NCBI RefSeq assembly: GCF_002374835.1
Contig: NZ_NWVD01000006.1
Location: 62,001-126,000 of the forward strand
DNA length: 64,000 nucleotides
Direction of reading: 5' to 3'
Origin: Sphingomonas ginsenosidimutans
Lineage (GTDB): Bacteria; Pseudomonadota; Alphaproteobacteria; Sphingomonadales; Sphingomonadaceae
Shown here in pieces: positions 16,382 through 24,753 of this stretch (its first letter is position 1; each line of letters starts with the position of its first letter). The translations under genes and the position numbers were made by a program. The notes beneath the pieces are model-generated. The model did no database searches. It was not told the origin of the DNA and saw nothing but the letters and a program-made list of their open reading frames with translations.

Positions 16382-19189
16382 TTACATCCGGTAGGCCAGG
16401 TTGAGCAGATAGGTGCGGCCGGTTTCGATATAGCCGCCCGAACGGTCGACCGACAGCAGCGTCTGCTTTTCACCATAGGTCGCCCAATAGTTCGACGCGT
16501 TCAGCAGATTCTGCAACGACGCGCCGACGGTGAGCCGCTTGCCGATCGTATAGGTGGCCGACAGGTTCAAGAGGGACGTCGGTTGCAGATAGGTGTCGGG
16601 TTGCGGGGTACGAACGTCGATCAGCTTGTTGCCCGTGTAATTATAGCTGACCCATGCCGAGACCGGCCCGTGATCGTAATAGAGTTCGGCGTTGAACATC
16701 ACTTGCGGCGCGTTCGGCATCCGTCGCTTGGCGCGGAGATTGTTCGTGATCGGAATGGTCGCGTCGGCGCGCTGCAGCGTCAGGTTGGCCTGAATGCCCA
16801 GCCCGTCGAGCAGCCCCGGCAAGTTCTTCAGGCCGTAACGGGCGAAGACTTCGATCCCGTACACCGTCCCCTTGCCGCTCGAATCGTTCGACGACAGGAC
16901 GACGGCGTCGTCGCCCGGCTTCGAAATGCCGACCAGCGTCGTATCGGTCGATGTCGCGAACCACACATTGCTCAACCGCTTGTAATAGAGCGCGGTCGAG
17001 AAGAAGTCGGACCCCGCCCCGGCGAATTCGACCGATCCGTCGACATTCCAGGCTTCCGTCGCCTTCAGGTCCGGGTTCGGGACGGTCATCCCGACGATCT
17101 TGCGCACCGGCTTGTTGTCGATCAACTGCGTATCATATGCGATCGTCGTCGGGCCGACGAGCAGTCCGAAGGGCGGCCGCGTATAGCTTTTGCGCACCGA
17201 CGCGCGGTAGACCATCGTATCGCTGGGGCGGTAGGAGGCGATCAGGCTCGGCAGCCATTGGTCATAGCTTTTCGTGCTGGTCGCGAAGTGCCCCACGGAA
17301 CCACTCTTGTCCGACTCCGTCTGCCAATAGGTCGCTTCGAACCGGTTGCGTTCGAACCGCACGCCCGGCACGATTTCCAGGCCGCCGAATTTCAGATTGG
17401 CGAGCAGGTAGGCGCTGAAGCGCTGTTCCGTACCATCCTGCTTCTGCTGGTTGAGCACGTTGGGATCGACGGTGGCCAGCTTGCTGAGCGACAATTGCCG
17501 CGCCTGCCCCTCGATATAGTCATGGTCGTAGATGTAGAGCGGGATCTGCGCGCCGCCATGCATGAAATCGTTGACGCGCGTGCCGGGAGCCTTGTCCAGG
17601 GTGGGGATGTTCGCGCCCGAGAAGTCATATTCCAGCGCTTCGTTGATGCCATTGGAATCCCGGTCCGCCGATTCATACTTCAGTCCGGCCCGGATCGCCG
17701 AAAGCCCTTCGTCCGCCAACGTATAGGTGAAGTTCACCGCGCCTTCGCCCTTGGCCTCGGTCACATGCTCGAACTGGACGATCGAATAGACTTCCTGGAA
17801 ATTGGCGAAATTGGTCAGATAGCTGTTCGCTGCGGAATCGAGCACGACATGCGGAGCGATCGGATCGGCGGCCTTCGTCACCAGGCGAAAGGTTGCCGTG
17901 CCGGTGTTGGTGCCGCCGATGTAGGCCGGCGTCTGGTACTTCGCCTGAAGGCGGAAGGGGTATTCGGTCTTGCCGCGCGAATAGGCACCGTAGAAATCGA
18001 CCACTGCCTTGTCGCTCAGACGCAGGTCGCCGCCCAGCTTGCTGGTGACGAGGCGCTGATTGCTGTGTTCGGTACGGAAGTAGTTGCTGGCGCCGGTGCC
18101 GTAGATTGCCGCATAGCCGTCCGCATTATAGTCCCCGCCGCCGGGGTTCGGATTGACCTGCCCCGAGGACAGGCCGACGACGCGGATCGCGGTCTGATCC
18201 ATCCAGCTCTTCAATCGATATTCGCCATAGGTCGTGCGCGAATAGAGGTTGAGCGCATCACTCCTCCACTCAAGGTTCACGGTGCCGCCGAAACGCTTGA
18301 TGTCGTTCTGATAGACGTTCCAGGCCACGCCGCGACCGAAGGCATTGTCCAGATTGTCGCGGATGTCGCCCGGAATATTCTTGTTATATTTGATATAGTC
18401 TTTGTGCATGGTCACGGCTTCGCCATACACGTTCTTCTGGCCGTAATAGGCGGAGGCATAGATGCCGAAATCGCCGAACTGCTGTGCCGTTTCGACCTGG
18501 GCGGTGCCACCCAGATAATCCTGGTCGCGCGCGGCGGCGCGACCGTTGACCTGCCCCTGCGCGCGGACCTGGAGATAATGGTTCGGCAGGCTGAACGGCG
18601 ATGCCGTGCGAAAATCCAGGACGCCGGCGATGGCATCGCCATCCTGCGCGGCGGTCGGCGCCTTGTCGACCCGCACCTCGGCCAGCGCGAAGGGCGACAA
18701 CAGGTTCATCGAAATGGCGCGATTGTTCGCGTTGGTCTGCGCGATGCGGACGCCATCGAACTGATAGGCGTTATAGCTCGAATCCAGGCCGCGGATCGTT
18801 ACATATTGCGCCTCGCCGGTCGCCGCGGCGTTATATCCCTGATCCACCGAGGAGCTGACGCCCGGCAGGCGGGTCAGCAGATCGGCGAGATTCTGTTGCG
18901 GCTGCGCGCGCAGTTCCTCGCCGGACACGATCGTGGCGAGGGATCCGCTCGCGAGCTGGTCGGTCTGCGCCTGGCGGCGGGCGCGCAACTTGCCGTCGAT
19001 GACGATGTCGGTATTGCCCGTCTCCTTGCCGTCGTCGGTGTCCGGCGCAATCGCTGCGGCATCGATCGTCGCGGCGGTGGTGTCCGACGGTCCTGCGCGC
19101 GTCGCGGCGAAGGCGGGGCTTTGCATGGCAAGCACGAGCGCAGTGCTGCCGAACAGGCGTGCAAAACGCCAGTCAAGGCTTCTGTACAA
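16382..19189 (-). CDS. TonB-dependent outer-membrane receptor
   Basis: 935-residue outer-membrane importer. The signal peptide LVLAMQSPAFA ends near residue 28; a TonB-box-like DIVIDG follows at about residue 60, then the plug domain (LADLLTRLPGVSSSVDQGY, YVTIRGLDSSYNAYQFDGVRI) and a 22-strand-type beta-barrel ending in the aromatic-terminal motif TYLLNLAYRM. The TTG at 19189 is preferred: AAAGGGGA lies 6 bases upstream, while the ATG at 19210 has no such site. The class (TIGR01782-like with RAISMNLLSPFALAEVRVDKAP) is common in sphingomonads and caulobacters. Flanked by a PI-PLC-like gene and a phytase-type phosphatase gene, it probably imports phosphorylated organics such as inositol phosphates; that is inference. 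Confidence 0.9.
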   Translation of the reverse strand: MYRSLDWRFARLFGSTALVLAMQSPAFAATRAGPSDTTAATIDAAAIAPDTDDGKETGNTDIVIDGKLRARRQAQTDQLASGSLATIVSGEELRAQPQQNLADLLTRLPGVSSSVDQGYNAAATGEAQYVTIRGLDSSYNAYQFDGVRIAQTNANNRAISMNLLSPFALAEVRVDKAPTAAQDGDAIAGVLDFRTASPFSLPNHYLQVRAQGQVNGRAAARDQDYLGGTAQVETAQQFGDFGIYASAYYGQKNVYGEAVTMHKDYIKYNKNIPGDIRDNLDNAFGRGVAWNVYQNDIKRFGGTVNLEWRSDALNLYSRTTYGEYRLKSWMDQTAIRVVGLSSGQVNPNPGGGDYNADGYAAIYGTGASNYFRTEHSNQRLVTSKLGGDLRLSDKAVVDFYGAYSRGKTEYPFRLQAKYQTPAYIGGTNTGTATFRLVTKAADPIAPHVVLDSAANSYLTNFANFQEVYSIVQFEHVTEAKGEGAVNFTYTLADEGLSAIRAGLKYESADRDSNGINEALEYDFSGANIPTLDKAPGTRVNDFMHGGAQIPLYIYDHDYIEGQARQLSLSKLATVDPNVLNQQKQDGTEQRFSAYLLANLKFGGLEIVPGVRFERNRFEATYWQTESDKSGSVGHFATSTKSYDQWLPSLIASYRPSDTMVYRASVRKSYTRPPFGLLVGPTTIAYDTQLIDNKPVRKIVGMTVPNPDLKATEAWNVDGSVEFAGAGSDFFSTALYYKRLSNVWFATSTDTTLVGISKPGDDAVVLSSNDSSGKGTVYGIEVFARYGLKNLPGLLDGLGIQANLTLQRADATIPITNNLRAKRRMPNAPQVMFNAELYYDHGPVSAWVSYNYTGNKLIDVRTPQPDTYLQPTSLLNLSATYTIGKRLTVGASLQNLLNASNYWATYGEKQTLLSVDRSGGYIETGRTYLLNLAYRM

Positions 19190-19299
19190 CGGATTTCCCC
19201 TTTGGTGCATGACCCATGATCAAGACGGCTGGTGAGATCGGTTGGCGAAGCCCCCCGGCGACCCCCTCGTCATGTGATCGTGCCGCTAGCAGTCGATTA

Positions 19300-19333
19300 T
19301 TACGCACCCGTTTCGAATTTAAGGTATGCGTAA
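19300..19333. promoter_or_regulatory. Inverted repeat in divergent receptor/phosphatase promoter
   Basis: TTACGCA (19300-19306) and TGCGTAA (19327-19333) form a perfect 7-bp inverted repeat with a 20-bp A/T-rich spacer, in the roughly 240-bp region between the two divergently read genes. Candidate operator or paired half-sites for a shared regulator. It does not match a PHO box (CTGTCAT direct repeats). Confidence 0.35.
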
Positions 19334-19427
19334 GACGGTTTCCGGCAGGACGATCCCGAGCCGGCATCGGCGTCTTGCGCGAATGTCACGGCCGCTACGC
19401 AATGTTGGTCTATCGGGCGGCATGGTC

Positions 19428-20723
19428 ATGTCACATCGCATCCGCGCCATCGCGCTGACCGCCTGTATCGCCACGCTTCCCGCAGCGCCGGCCATGTCCC
19501 GGCCCGCGCCGGCGGTAGCCCCCCCGCCCGTGATGCGCATCGTCCTGCTGATGCGGCATGGTGTGCGCGCGCCGCTGCGGGGCGAAGTGCCGGATGGCAC
19601 GCGCACCGGCGCGCCGTGGCCGGTATGGAATGTCCCCGATTCACAGATCACCCCCCATGGAGCTGCCGCCCTGCGCGCGCTGGGGCGGGCCGACCGCCGC
19701 TGGTTCGCGCGGGCCGGGATACTGCCGGCGACCGGTTGCCCGGCCGATGGCGTCGTGCGGCTGTGGGCCAACACGTCCTCGCGTACCATCGCCAGCGGTG
19801 AAGCCTATGCGGCGGGGTTGGCGCCGGGCTGCCCGCTGCCGGTCGGCCACCGTTCGGCGCCGGGCGCCGATCCGCTGTTCGAGCCGTTGAACACGCGACC
19901 GGCCGGATTCGACGCCGCTGCCGCTGCACTGTCGGTACAATCCTATACCGGCGGGGTCGACGCGCTGGCGATGCGCCACCGGGCCAGCCTGGCGTTGCTC
20001 GACCATATCCTTGGCTGCCCCGCGCCCGGCCCCTGCAGCCCGGTCGCCCCCTCGACGGTCGCGCCGAGCGGCGACCGCCACGATATCGCGGTCACCGGCC
20101 CGATCCGCGCTGCATCGGGCACCGCGCAGGTCTTGATGCTCCAATATCTCGAAGGGATGCCGATGGCGCGGGTCGGGTGGGGACGGGCGACGCCGCAAAT
20201 GCTCGAACGGATCGGCGCGGTCCATGGCGCGCTGTTCGATCTGTATGCGCGTCCCCCCTATATGACCGCGTTCCAGACCGCGCCTACCGTCGCCCGGATC
20301 GCGGCCGACTTCACCCGCCCGGACGCGCCGCGCGTCGACATGCTGGTCGGCCATGACACCAATGTCGCCGCGCTGGCCGCGGTGCTGGGGGTGACGGTGA
20401 AGGCGCCCGGCTTCGCGGCGGGCGATCCTTCCCCCGGTGGTGCGCTGGCGGTGGCGCTTGTCCGTGATGCGCATGGCCTGCCGGCTGTCCGCCTGTGGTA
20501 TCGCAGCCAGAGTGCCGCCGCGATCCGGGCCGCCGCCGACCGCGTGACCTGGACGGCGCTGCCGCTGGCGGGATGCGACGATGGCCCGGCCCATGTCTGT
20601 CCGCTGCCGCGCTTCCTTGCCCGGCTGCGCGCGGGGACGGTGGTGGCGGACGGTCTGCAGGGGGAAACGGGATCCGCCGACCCGCCCCGGCTGGGCGTGG
20701 CGCCGGTGGGCGAGCGGGGGTGA
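19428..20723 (+). CDS. Histidine-type acid phosphatase (phytase/Agp class)
   Basis: 431-residue periplasmic histidine acid phosphatase. A signal peptide (IRAIALTACIATLPAAPAMS) leads into the catalytic LLMRHGVRAPL motif (RHGxRxP, about residues 40-46), with the nucleophilic His; the proton donor appears late in LVGHDTNVAAL (HD). Length and both motifs match the AppA/Agp group that removes phosphate from phytate or glucose-1-phosphate. Several cysteine pairs suggest disulfides. ATG 19428 is used with GGGCGG seven bases upstream; the ATG at 19422 is equally possible. Divergent from the TonB receptor. Confidence 0.88.
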   Translation: MSHRIRAIALTACIATLPAAPAMSRPAPAVAPPPVMRIVLLMRHGVRAPLRGEVPDGTRTGAPWPVWNVPDSQITPHGAAALRALGRADRRWFARAGILPATGCPADGVVRLWANTSSRTIASGEAYAAGLAPGCPLPVGHRSAPGADPLFEPLNTRPAGFDAAAAALSVQSYTGGVDALAMRHRASLALLDHILGCPAPGPCSPVAPSTVAPSGDRHDIAVTGPIRAASGTAQVLMLQYLEGMPMARVGWGRATPQMLERIGAVHGALFDLYARPPYMTAFQTAPTVARIAADFTRPDAPRVDMLVGHDTNVAALAAVLGVTVKAPGFAAGDPSPGGALAVALVRDAHGLPAVRLWYRSQSAAAIRAAADRVTWTALPLAGCDDGPAHVCPLPRFLARLRAGTVVADGLQGETGSADPPRLGVAPVGERG

Positions 20724-20977
20724 GCGGCGCGGCGCTGGCGCTGCTGCTGGTCGCGGCGCAGGACGACGGCGCGCTGCTGGCCACCGCCGCCAGCCGGCTG
20801 TCGGCGATCCCGACGGAGTCGCGCACGCCGGGCCGCTACCGCATCGACGGCACGCCGCGGGTGGACGACGACAAGGAACGCGCGCTTGGCACGACCGGCG
20901 GGCAATGCCAGGTGGTCGGCGCGCGGATGTGCACCAAGCCGCCGCGGACATGGTGGCGCGGGCAGTTGCCGCGATAA
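20720..20977 (+). CDS. Small hypothetical protein overlapping the phosphatase stop
   Basis: 85-codon frame starting with GTG that overlaps the phosphatase stop codon (GTGA). It begins with a hydrophobic stretch (GAALALLLVAAQDD) that may be a short signal peptide and ends with a basic, two-cysteine part (GGQCQVVGARMCTKPPRTWW). Translational coupling and the ordered composition favour a real gene. No domain recognised; could also be a chance frame. Confidence 0.45.
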   Translation: MSGAALALLLVAAQDDGALLATAASRLSAIPTESRTPGRYRIDGTPRVDDDKERALGTTGGQCQVVGARMCTKPPRTWWRGQLPR

Positions 20978-20981
20978 GCGG

Positions 20982-21986
20982 CTAACCGAGAATGCGCCGG
21001 TAAAGCGCGATATAGGCGTCGGCCATCCGGTCGATGCTGAACCGGTCGGCGACCGCGCGGCGGCACGCGGCGCGGTCGATCGTGTCGGCGCGTTCGATCG
21101 CGGCGATCGCGCCGGACAGGTCGTCGACCAGGAAGCCGGTGACGCCATCCTCGATGATCTCCGGCATCGACCCGCGCCGCGTCGCGATCACCGGGGTGCC
21201 GCACGCCATCGCCTCCACCACCGACAGGCCGAACGGCTCGTCGAAGTTGATGAGGTGGAGCAGCGCACGCGCCCCGCCCAGCGCCCGCACCCGCGCCTGC
21301 CCACCGACCGCGCCGTGATAGCGGATGTCGGCATCCAGTTCGGGCGCGACGGCGCGGTCGTGATAGCCCTGGTCCTGCACGATCCCGTACATATCCAGCG
21401 CCCGGCCCGATGCCCGCGCGGCGGCGATCGCCTCCGCCGCGCCCTTGTCGGGATGCAGCCGGCCGAAGAACAGCAGGTCGTCACTGCCGACCGGGTCGAA
21501 CGCGAAATCGTCCAGCGGGATGCCGTGGTGGATCGTCGCGGCATAGCGCAGCGCCGGGTGCCGGTCGGCGTCGCTGATCGCGACGTAATGGACGCGATCC
21601 TGATAGGGCGCGTACATCGGCAGGATGCGGTCGGACGAGAAGCCGTGGATCGTCGTCACCATCGGCGTATCGACCAGCGGGGCGAAGGCGTGCGCGGGGA
21701 AATCCGCCTGGTTGTGGATCAGGTCGAACCGGTGGCGTTGCGCGAACAGGTGCGACAAATGGCGATATTCCCACACCTTCGCATCGATCGACGGGTCTTC
21801 AGAGTATGGCGCGGGCACCACCCCGTCGAGCGTCGCGGCGGTGACGCTGTCGAGTGTCGCGAACAGCGTCACGTCCACCCCGCGCGCCACCAGCGCCTCG
21901 GTCAGCAGGCTGGTGACCAGTTCCCACGGGCCGTAATGGCGCGGTGGCGTGCGCCACGCGATCGGGGCGAGCATGGCGATCTTCAT
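20982..21986 (-). CDS. Glycosyltransferase family 4 protein
   Basis: 334-residue cytoplasmic GT-B glycosyltransferase. The N-terminal domain starts MKIAMLAPIAWRTPP with HYGPWELVTSLLTEALVARG; the C-terminal domain has LLFFGRLHPDKG and the GT4 donor-binding pattern EPFGLSVVEAMACGTPVIAT (about residues 250-269, EX7E). The ATG at 21986 is used: AAGGACAACC precedes it and the upstream in-frame extension lies in a family A repeat. Donor and acceptor are unknown. A GH13 glucosidase gene lies upstream on the same strand, so a role in glucan or compatible-solute metabolism is possible. Confidence 0.88.
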   Translation of the reverse strand: MKIAMLAPIAWRTPPRHYGPWELVTSLLTEALVARGVDVTLFATLDSVTAATLDGVVPAPYSEDPSIDAKVWEYRHLSHLFAQRHRFDLIHNQADFPAHAFAPLVDTPMVTTIHGFSSDRILPMYAPYQDRVHYVAISDADRHPALRYAATIHHGIPLDDFAFDPVGSDDLLFFGRLHPDKGAAEAIAAARASGRALDMYGIVQDQGYHDRAVAPELDADIRYHGAVGGQARVRALGGARALLHLINFDEPFGLSVVEAMACGTPVIATRRGSMPEIIEDGVTGFLVDDLSGAIAAIERADTIDRAACRRAVADRFSIDRMADAYIALYRRILG

Positions 21987-22010
21987 GGGTGGTTGTCCTT
22001 TGTCCTTCCT

Positions 22011-22100
22011 GTCATCCCGGCGAATGCCGGGGTCCAGCGGCGGGCGTGTCGTGTGATGCGGATATGTCGCCATCTGGACCCCGGCCTTCGCCGGGGTGAC
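22011..22100. repeat. Family A dispersed inverted repeat, copy 2
   Basis: GTCATCCCGGCGAATGCCGG at the left, CCGGCCTTCGCCGGGGTGAC at the right. It fills the gap between the GH13 and GT4 genes. Confidence 0.85.
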
Positions 22101-22102
22101 GG

Positions 22103-23665
22103 TCAGCGGATGATGATCCCTTCGTCGGCGCGCAAGGTCTCGTGCGCCGAACCGGGCAGGGTGGACAGCAGCGTTTCACCCCTGAATGGCAGCGGTTTCG
22201 CCTCATGGCTCAGGTTCAGCGCCACCCGCAGCACCGCGTCGCCGTGGCGGCGTTCATAGGCCAGCACCCCGTCCGCCGCATCCAGCAGGCGGAAGTCGCC
22301 CACCGCCAGCGCCGGATGCGCGCGCCGTAATGCCAGCAGCCGGCGGTACAGCGCCAGCATCGACCCCGGATCGCGTTCCTGCGCTGCGACGTTGCGGATG
22401 CGCCAGTCGGGGTTGATCGGCAGCCACGGATCGACGGTGCTGAACCCGGCGTGTGGCGTCGCGTCCCACGGCATCGGCGTGCGCGAGCGATCGCGGCCGA
22501 TGCCGATGCCGGGCTGGCGCAATTCCTGCGGATCGCGGACGCGGTCGGGGGGGATATCGACCTGTCCGATCCCGATCTCGTCGCCCTGATACAGCGTCGG
22601 CGTACCGCGCAACGTCAGCAGCAGCATCGCGGCGACGCGCGCCTGCGCCTCGCCGACCCGCGCGGCGATGCGCGGCGCGTCATGGCTGCCGATCACCCAA
22701 TTGGGCCAGCCGTGCGGCGGCAGCGATGCTTCGTAGGCGGCGATCATCGCGCGCAGCCTGGCGGCGTCCCAGCCATTTTCGATCAGCTGGAAATTGAACG
22801 GCAGATGCACCTGCGGCCGCTCCGGCGTGCCGTACCAGCGCGCATGGCGATCGTTGGGGAGGAAGATCTCGCCGATCAGCACGCGATCGCCGCCATAGCC
22901 GTCGGCAATCGCGCGCATCTCCGCCGCGATCGCATGCGCCTCGGGCTGGTCGGTGGAATGCTGCTGGATCAGCCGGTCGCGCTCGGTGATGCCGGGGCGC
23001 CAATAGGGATTGGGCGGGTTGTCGGGGAAGCCCTCCGCCTTCACGATATGCCACAGCACGTCGATGCGGAAACCGTCGACGCCGCGATCGAACCAGAAGC
23101 GCAGGACGTCGAACATCGCCGCGCGCAGTTCAGGGTTGCGCCAGTTGAGGTCGGGTTGCTGCTTCAGGAAGGCGTGCAGGTAATATTGCCCGGTCGCCTC
23201 GTCCCACTCCCATGCCGGGCCGCCGAAATCGCTGATCCAGTTGTTGGGCGGTCCGCCGTCGGGGGCGGGATCGCGCCAGATATACCAGTCGCGCTTCGCG
23301 CTGCGGCGGCTCGACCGGCTGTCGAGGAACCACGGGTGGCGATCCGAACTGTGGTTGGGGACGAAATCGAGCAGCAGCTTCAGGCCGCGCGCATGAACCG
23401 CCGCCAGCAGCCGGTCGAACGCGGCGAGATCGCCGAACAGCGGATCGACCCCGCAGTAATCGGCGACGTCATAGCCGAAATCGGCCATCGGCGACGGGAA
23501 GATCGGCGACAGCCAGATCGCGTCGACCCCCAGCGCAGCGATATGATCCAGCCGGCGTTCGATCCCCGCAAGATCGCCGACCCCGTCGCCATCGCTGTCC
23601 TGGAATGAACGCGGATAGACCTGGTACACCGTCCCGCGCCGCCACCACGGCATCTCGTCCCCCAC
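22103..23665 (-). CDS. GH13 alpha-glucosidase
   Basis: 520-residue alpha-amylase-family enzyme with no signal peptide, so cytoplasmic. Conserved regions: DFVPNHSSDRHPWF (region I), DGFRIDVLWH with the nucleophilic Asp (region II), LIGEIFLP with the acid/base Glu (region III) and VIGSHDAPR with the transition-state Asp (region IV). The TPTLYQGDEIG motif and the LYRRLLALRRAHPAL segment place it among oligo-1,6-glucosidase/alpha-glucosidases acting on small alpha-glucosides. Exact linkage preference is not decided. MPWWRRGTVYQ at 23653 is an alternative start. Confidence 0.92.
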   Translation of the reverse strand: MGDEMPWWRRGTVYQVYPRSFQDSDGDGVGDLAGIERRLDHIAALGVDAIWLSPIFPSPMADFGYDVADYCGVDPLFGDLAAFDRLLAAVHARGLKLLLDFVPNHSSDRHPWFLDSRSSRRSAKRDWYIWRDPAPDGGPPNNWISDFGGPAWEWDEATGQYYLHAFLKQQPDLNWRNPELRAAMFDVLRFWFDRGVDGFRIDVLWHIVKAEGFPDNPPNPYWRPGITERDRLIQQHSTDQPEAHAIAAEMRAIADGYGGDRVLIGEIFLPNDRHARWYGTPERPQVHLPFNFQLIENGWDAARLRAMIAAYEASLPPHGWPNWVIGSHDAPRIAARVGEAQARVAAMLLLTLRGTPTLYQGDEIGIGQVDIPPDRVRDPQELRQPGIGIGRDRSRTPMPWDATPHAGFSTVDPWLPINPDWRIRNVAAQERDPGSMLALYRRLLALRRAHPALAVGDFRLLDAADGVLAYERRHGDAVLRVALNLSHEAKPLPFRGETLLSTLPGSAHETLRADEGIIIR

Positions 23666-23775
23666 GCCCCTCGTCCTTTCGCTGCGTCGGGGCAGATAAC
23701 CGCCGAGGTGCGCAAGCGTTCATGTCTGTTGCGTAACATTATGCTTCCTGCCGGGGTGCGGCCCGGAACAAAGCG

Positions 23776-24753
23776 GTGGCCGTTCCTTTCTGCCTGATGA
23801 ACGGGGACGGACAGGGGGCACCGCGCGGCGTGGGTTCGGGGCGGCAATCGATCTTCTCGACATTCGGTGCGGAGGCGGAGACGCTGGCCGGGCTGACGTG
23901 GTGGATGACCGCGGGGGCGGTGGTGATCTTCGTCGCGGTGGCGACGCTGATCGTCATGGCGCTGCGCGCGCGCCGCAACGCGATCACCCACCAGCAGGGG
24001 ATGCGGCTGGTGCTGTGGGCGGGCGGCATCGTGCCGACGGTGGTCCTGCTGTCGCTGCTGGTGTCCACCCTGCCGCAGATGCGCCCGATCGCGATCGCGC
24101 CCGGCGACCTGCGCGTGACGGTGGAGGGCGAGCAATTCTGGTGGCGCATCCGCTATCGCCCCCCCGGCGCGGCCGAACTGGTGACCGCGAACGAACTGCG
24201 CATCCCCGTCGGCCGGACGGTGGCGCTGGAGCTGGAGGCGGGCGACGTCCTGCACAGTTTCTGGGTGCCGGGGCTGGCGGGCAAGATGGACATGGTGCCC
24301 GGCCGCACCAACACCCTGGTGGTGCGCGCGACCCGCGCGGGGCGCTTCCGCGGGCAATGCGCCGAATTCTGCGGGCTGAGCCATGCGCTGATGGCGTTCG
24401 ACGTGATCGCGATGGAGCCGGCGGCGTTCGATCGCTGGCTGGCCGAACGGCGCGGCCCGGCGCGTGACGGCGCCGCGACCGAAGCAGGCGCGCGCGTGTT
24501 CGCGGCCTATGGCTGCGCGGCATGCCATGCGGTGCGCGGCACGAATGCGGCGGGGACGATCGGCCCCGACCTGACGCATATCGGCGCGCGCGCGACGCTG
24601 GGCGCGGGCATCCTGCCGATGGATGCCGACCACCTGCGCCGCTTCGTGAAGGATGCGCCGGCGGTGAAGCCGGGCGCGCGGATGCCCGCCTATCCGCACA
24701 TGACGAACGACGACGCGACCGCGATCGCGCGCTGGCTGGAATCGCTGACATGA
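23776..24753 (+). CDS. ctaC: Cytochrome c oxidase subunit II with fused cytochrome c
   Basis: 325-residue subunit II of a caa3-type haem-copper oxidase. Two N-terminal transmembrane helices (about residues 42-62 and 77-99) anchor a periplasmic cupredoxin domain whose CuA ligands are visible: His in LHSFWVPG, CAEFCGLSH (two Cys and His) and Met in FDVIAME. A class I cytochrome c domain is fused at the C-terminus (GCAACHAVRGT at about residue 248, Met ligand near ARMPAYPHM). Unlike many family members there is no lipobox or long signal sequence before helix 1. GTG 23776 is the earliest start; ATG 23797 is possible. First gene of a five-gene overlapping operon. Confidence 0.9.
   Translation: MAVPFCLMNGDGQGAPRGVGSGRQSIFSTFGAEAETLAGLTWWMTAGAVVIFVAVATLIVMALRARRNAITHQQGMRLVLWAGGIVPTVVLLSLLVSTLPQMRPIAIAPGDLRVTVEGEQFWWRIRYRPPGAAELVTANELRIPVGRTVALELEAGDVLHSFWVPGLAGKMDMVPGRTNTLVVRATRAGRFRGQCAEFCGLSHALMAFDVIAMEPAAFDRWLAERRGPARDGAATEAGARVFAAYGCAACHAVRGTNAAGTIGPDLTHIGARATLGAGILPMDADHLRRFVKDAPAVKPGARMPAYPHMTNDDATAIARWLESLT

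Noticed and set aside
16583..19219. 878-codon plus-strand frame opposite the TonB receptor
   Set aside because: Antisense shadow; the minus-strand frame has signal peptide, plug, barrel and terminator.
19270..19290. PHO box in the receptor/phosphatase promoter (GTCATGTGATCGTG)
   Set aside because: Only one imperfect half-site; the 11-bp direct repeat of CTGTCAT is absent.
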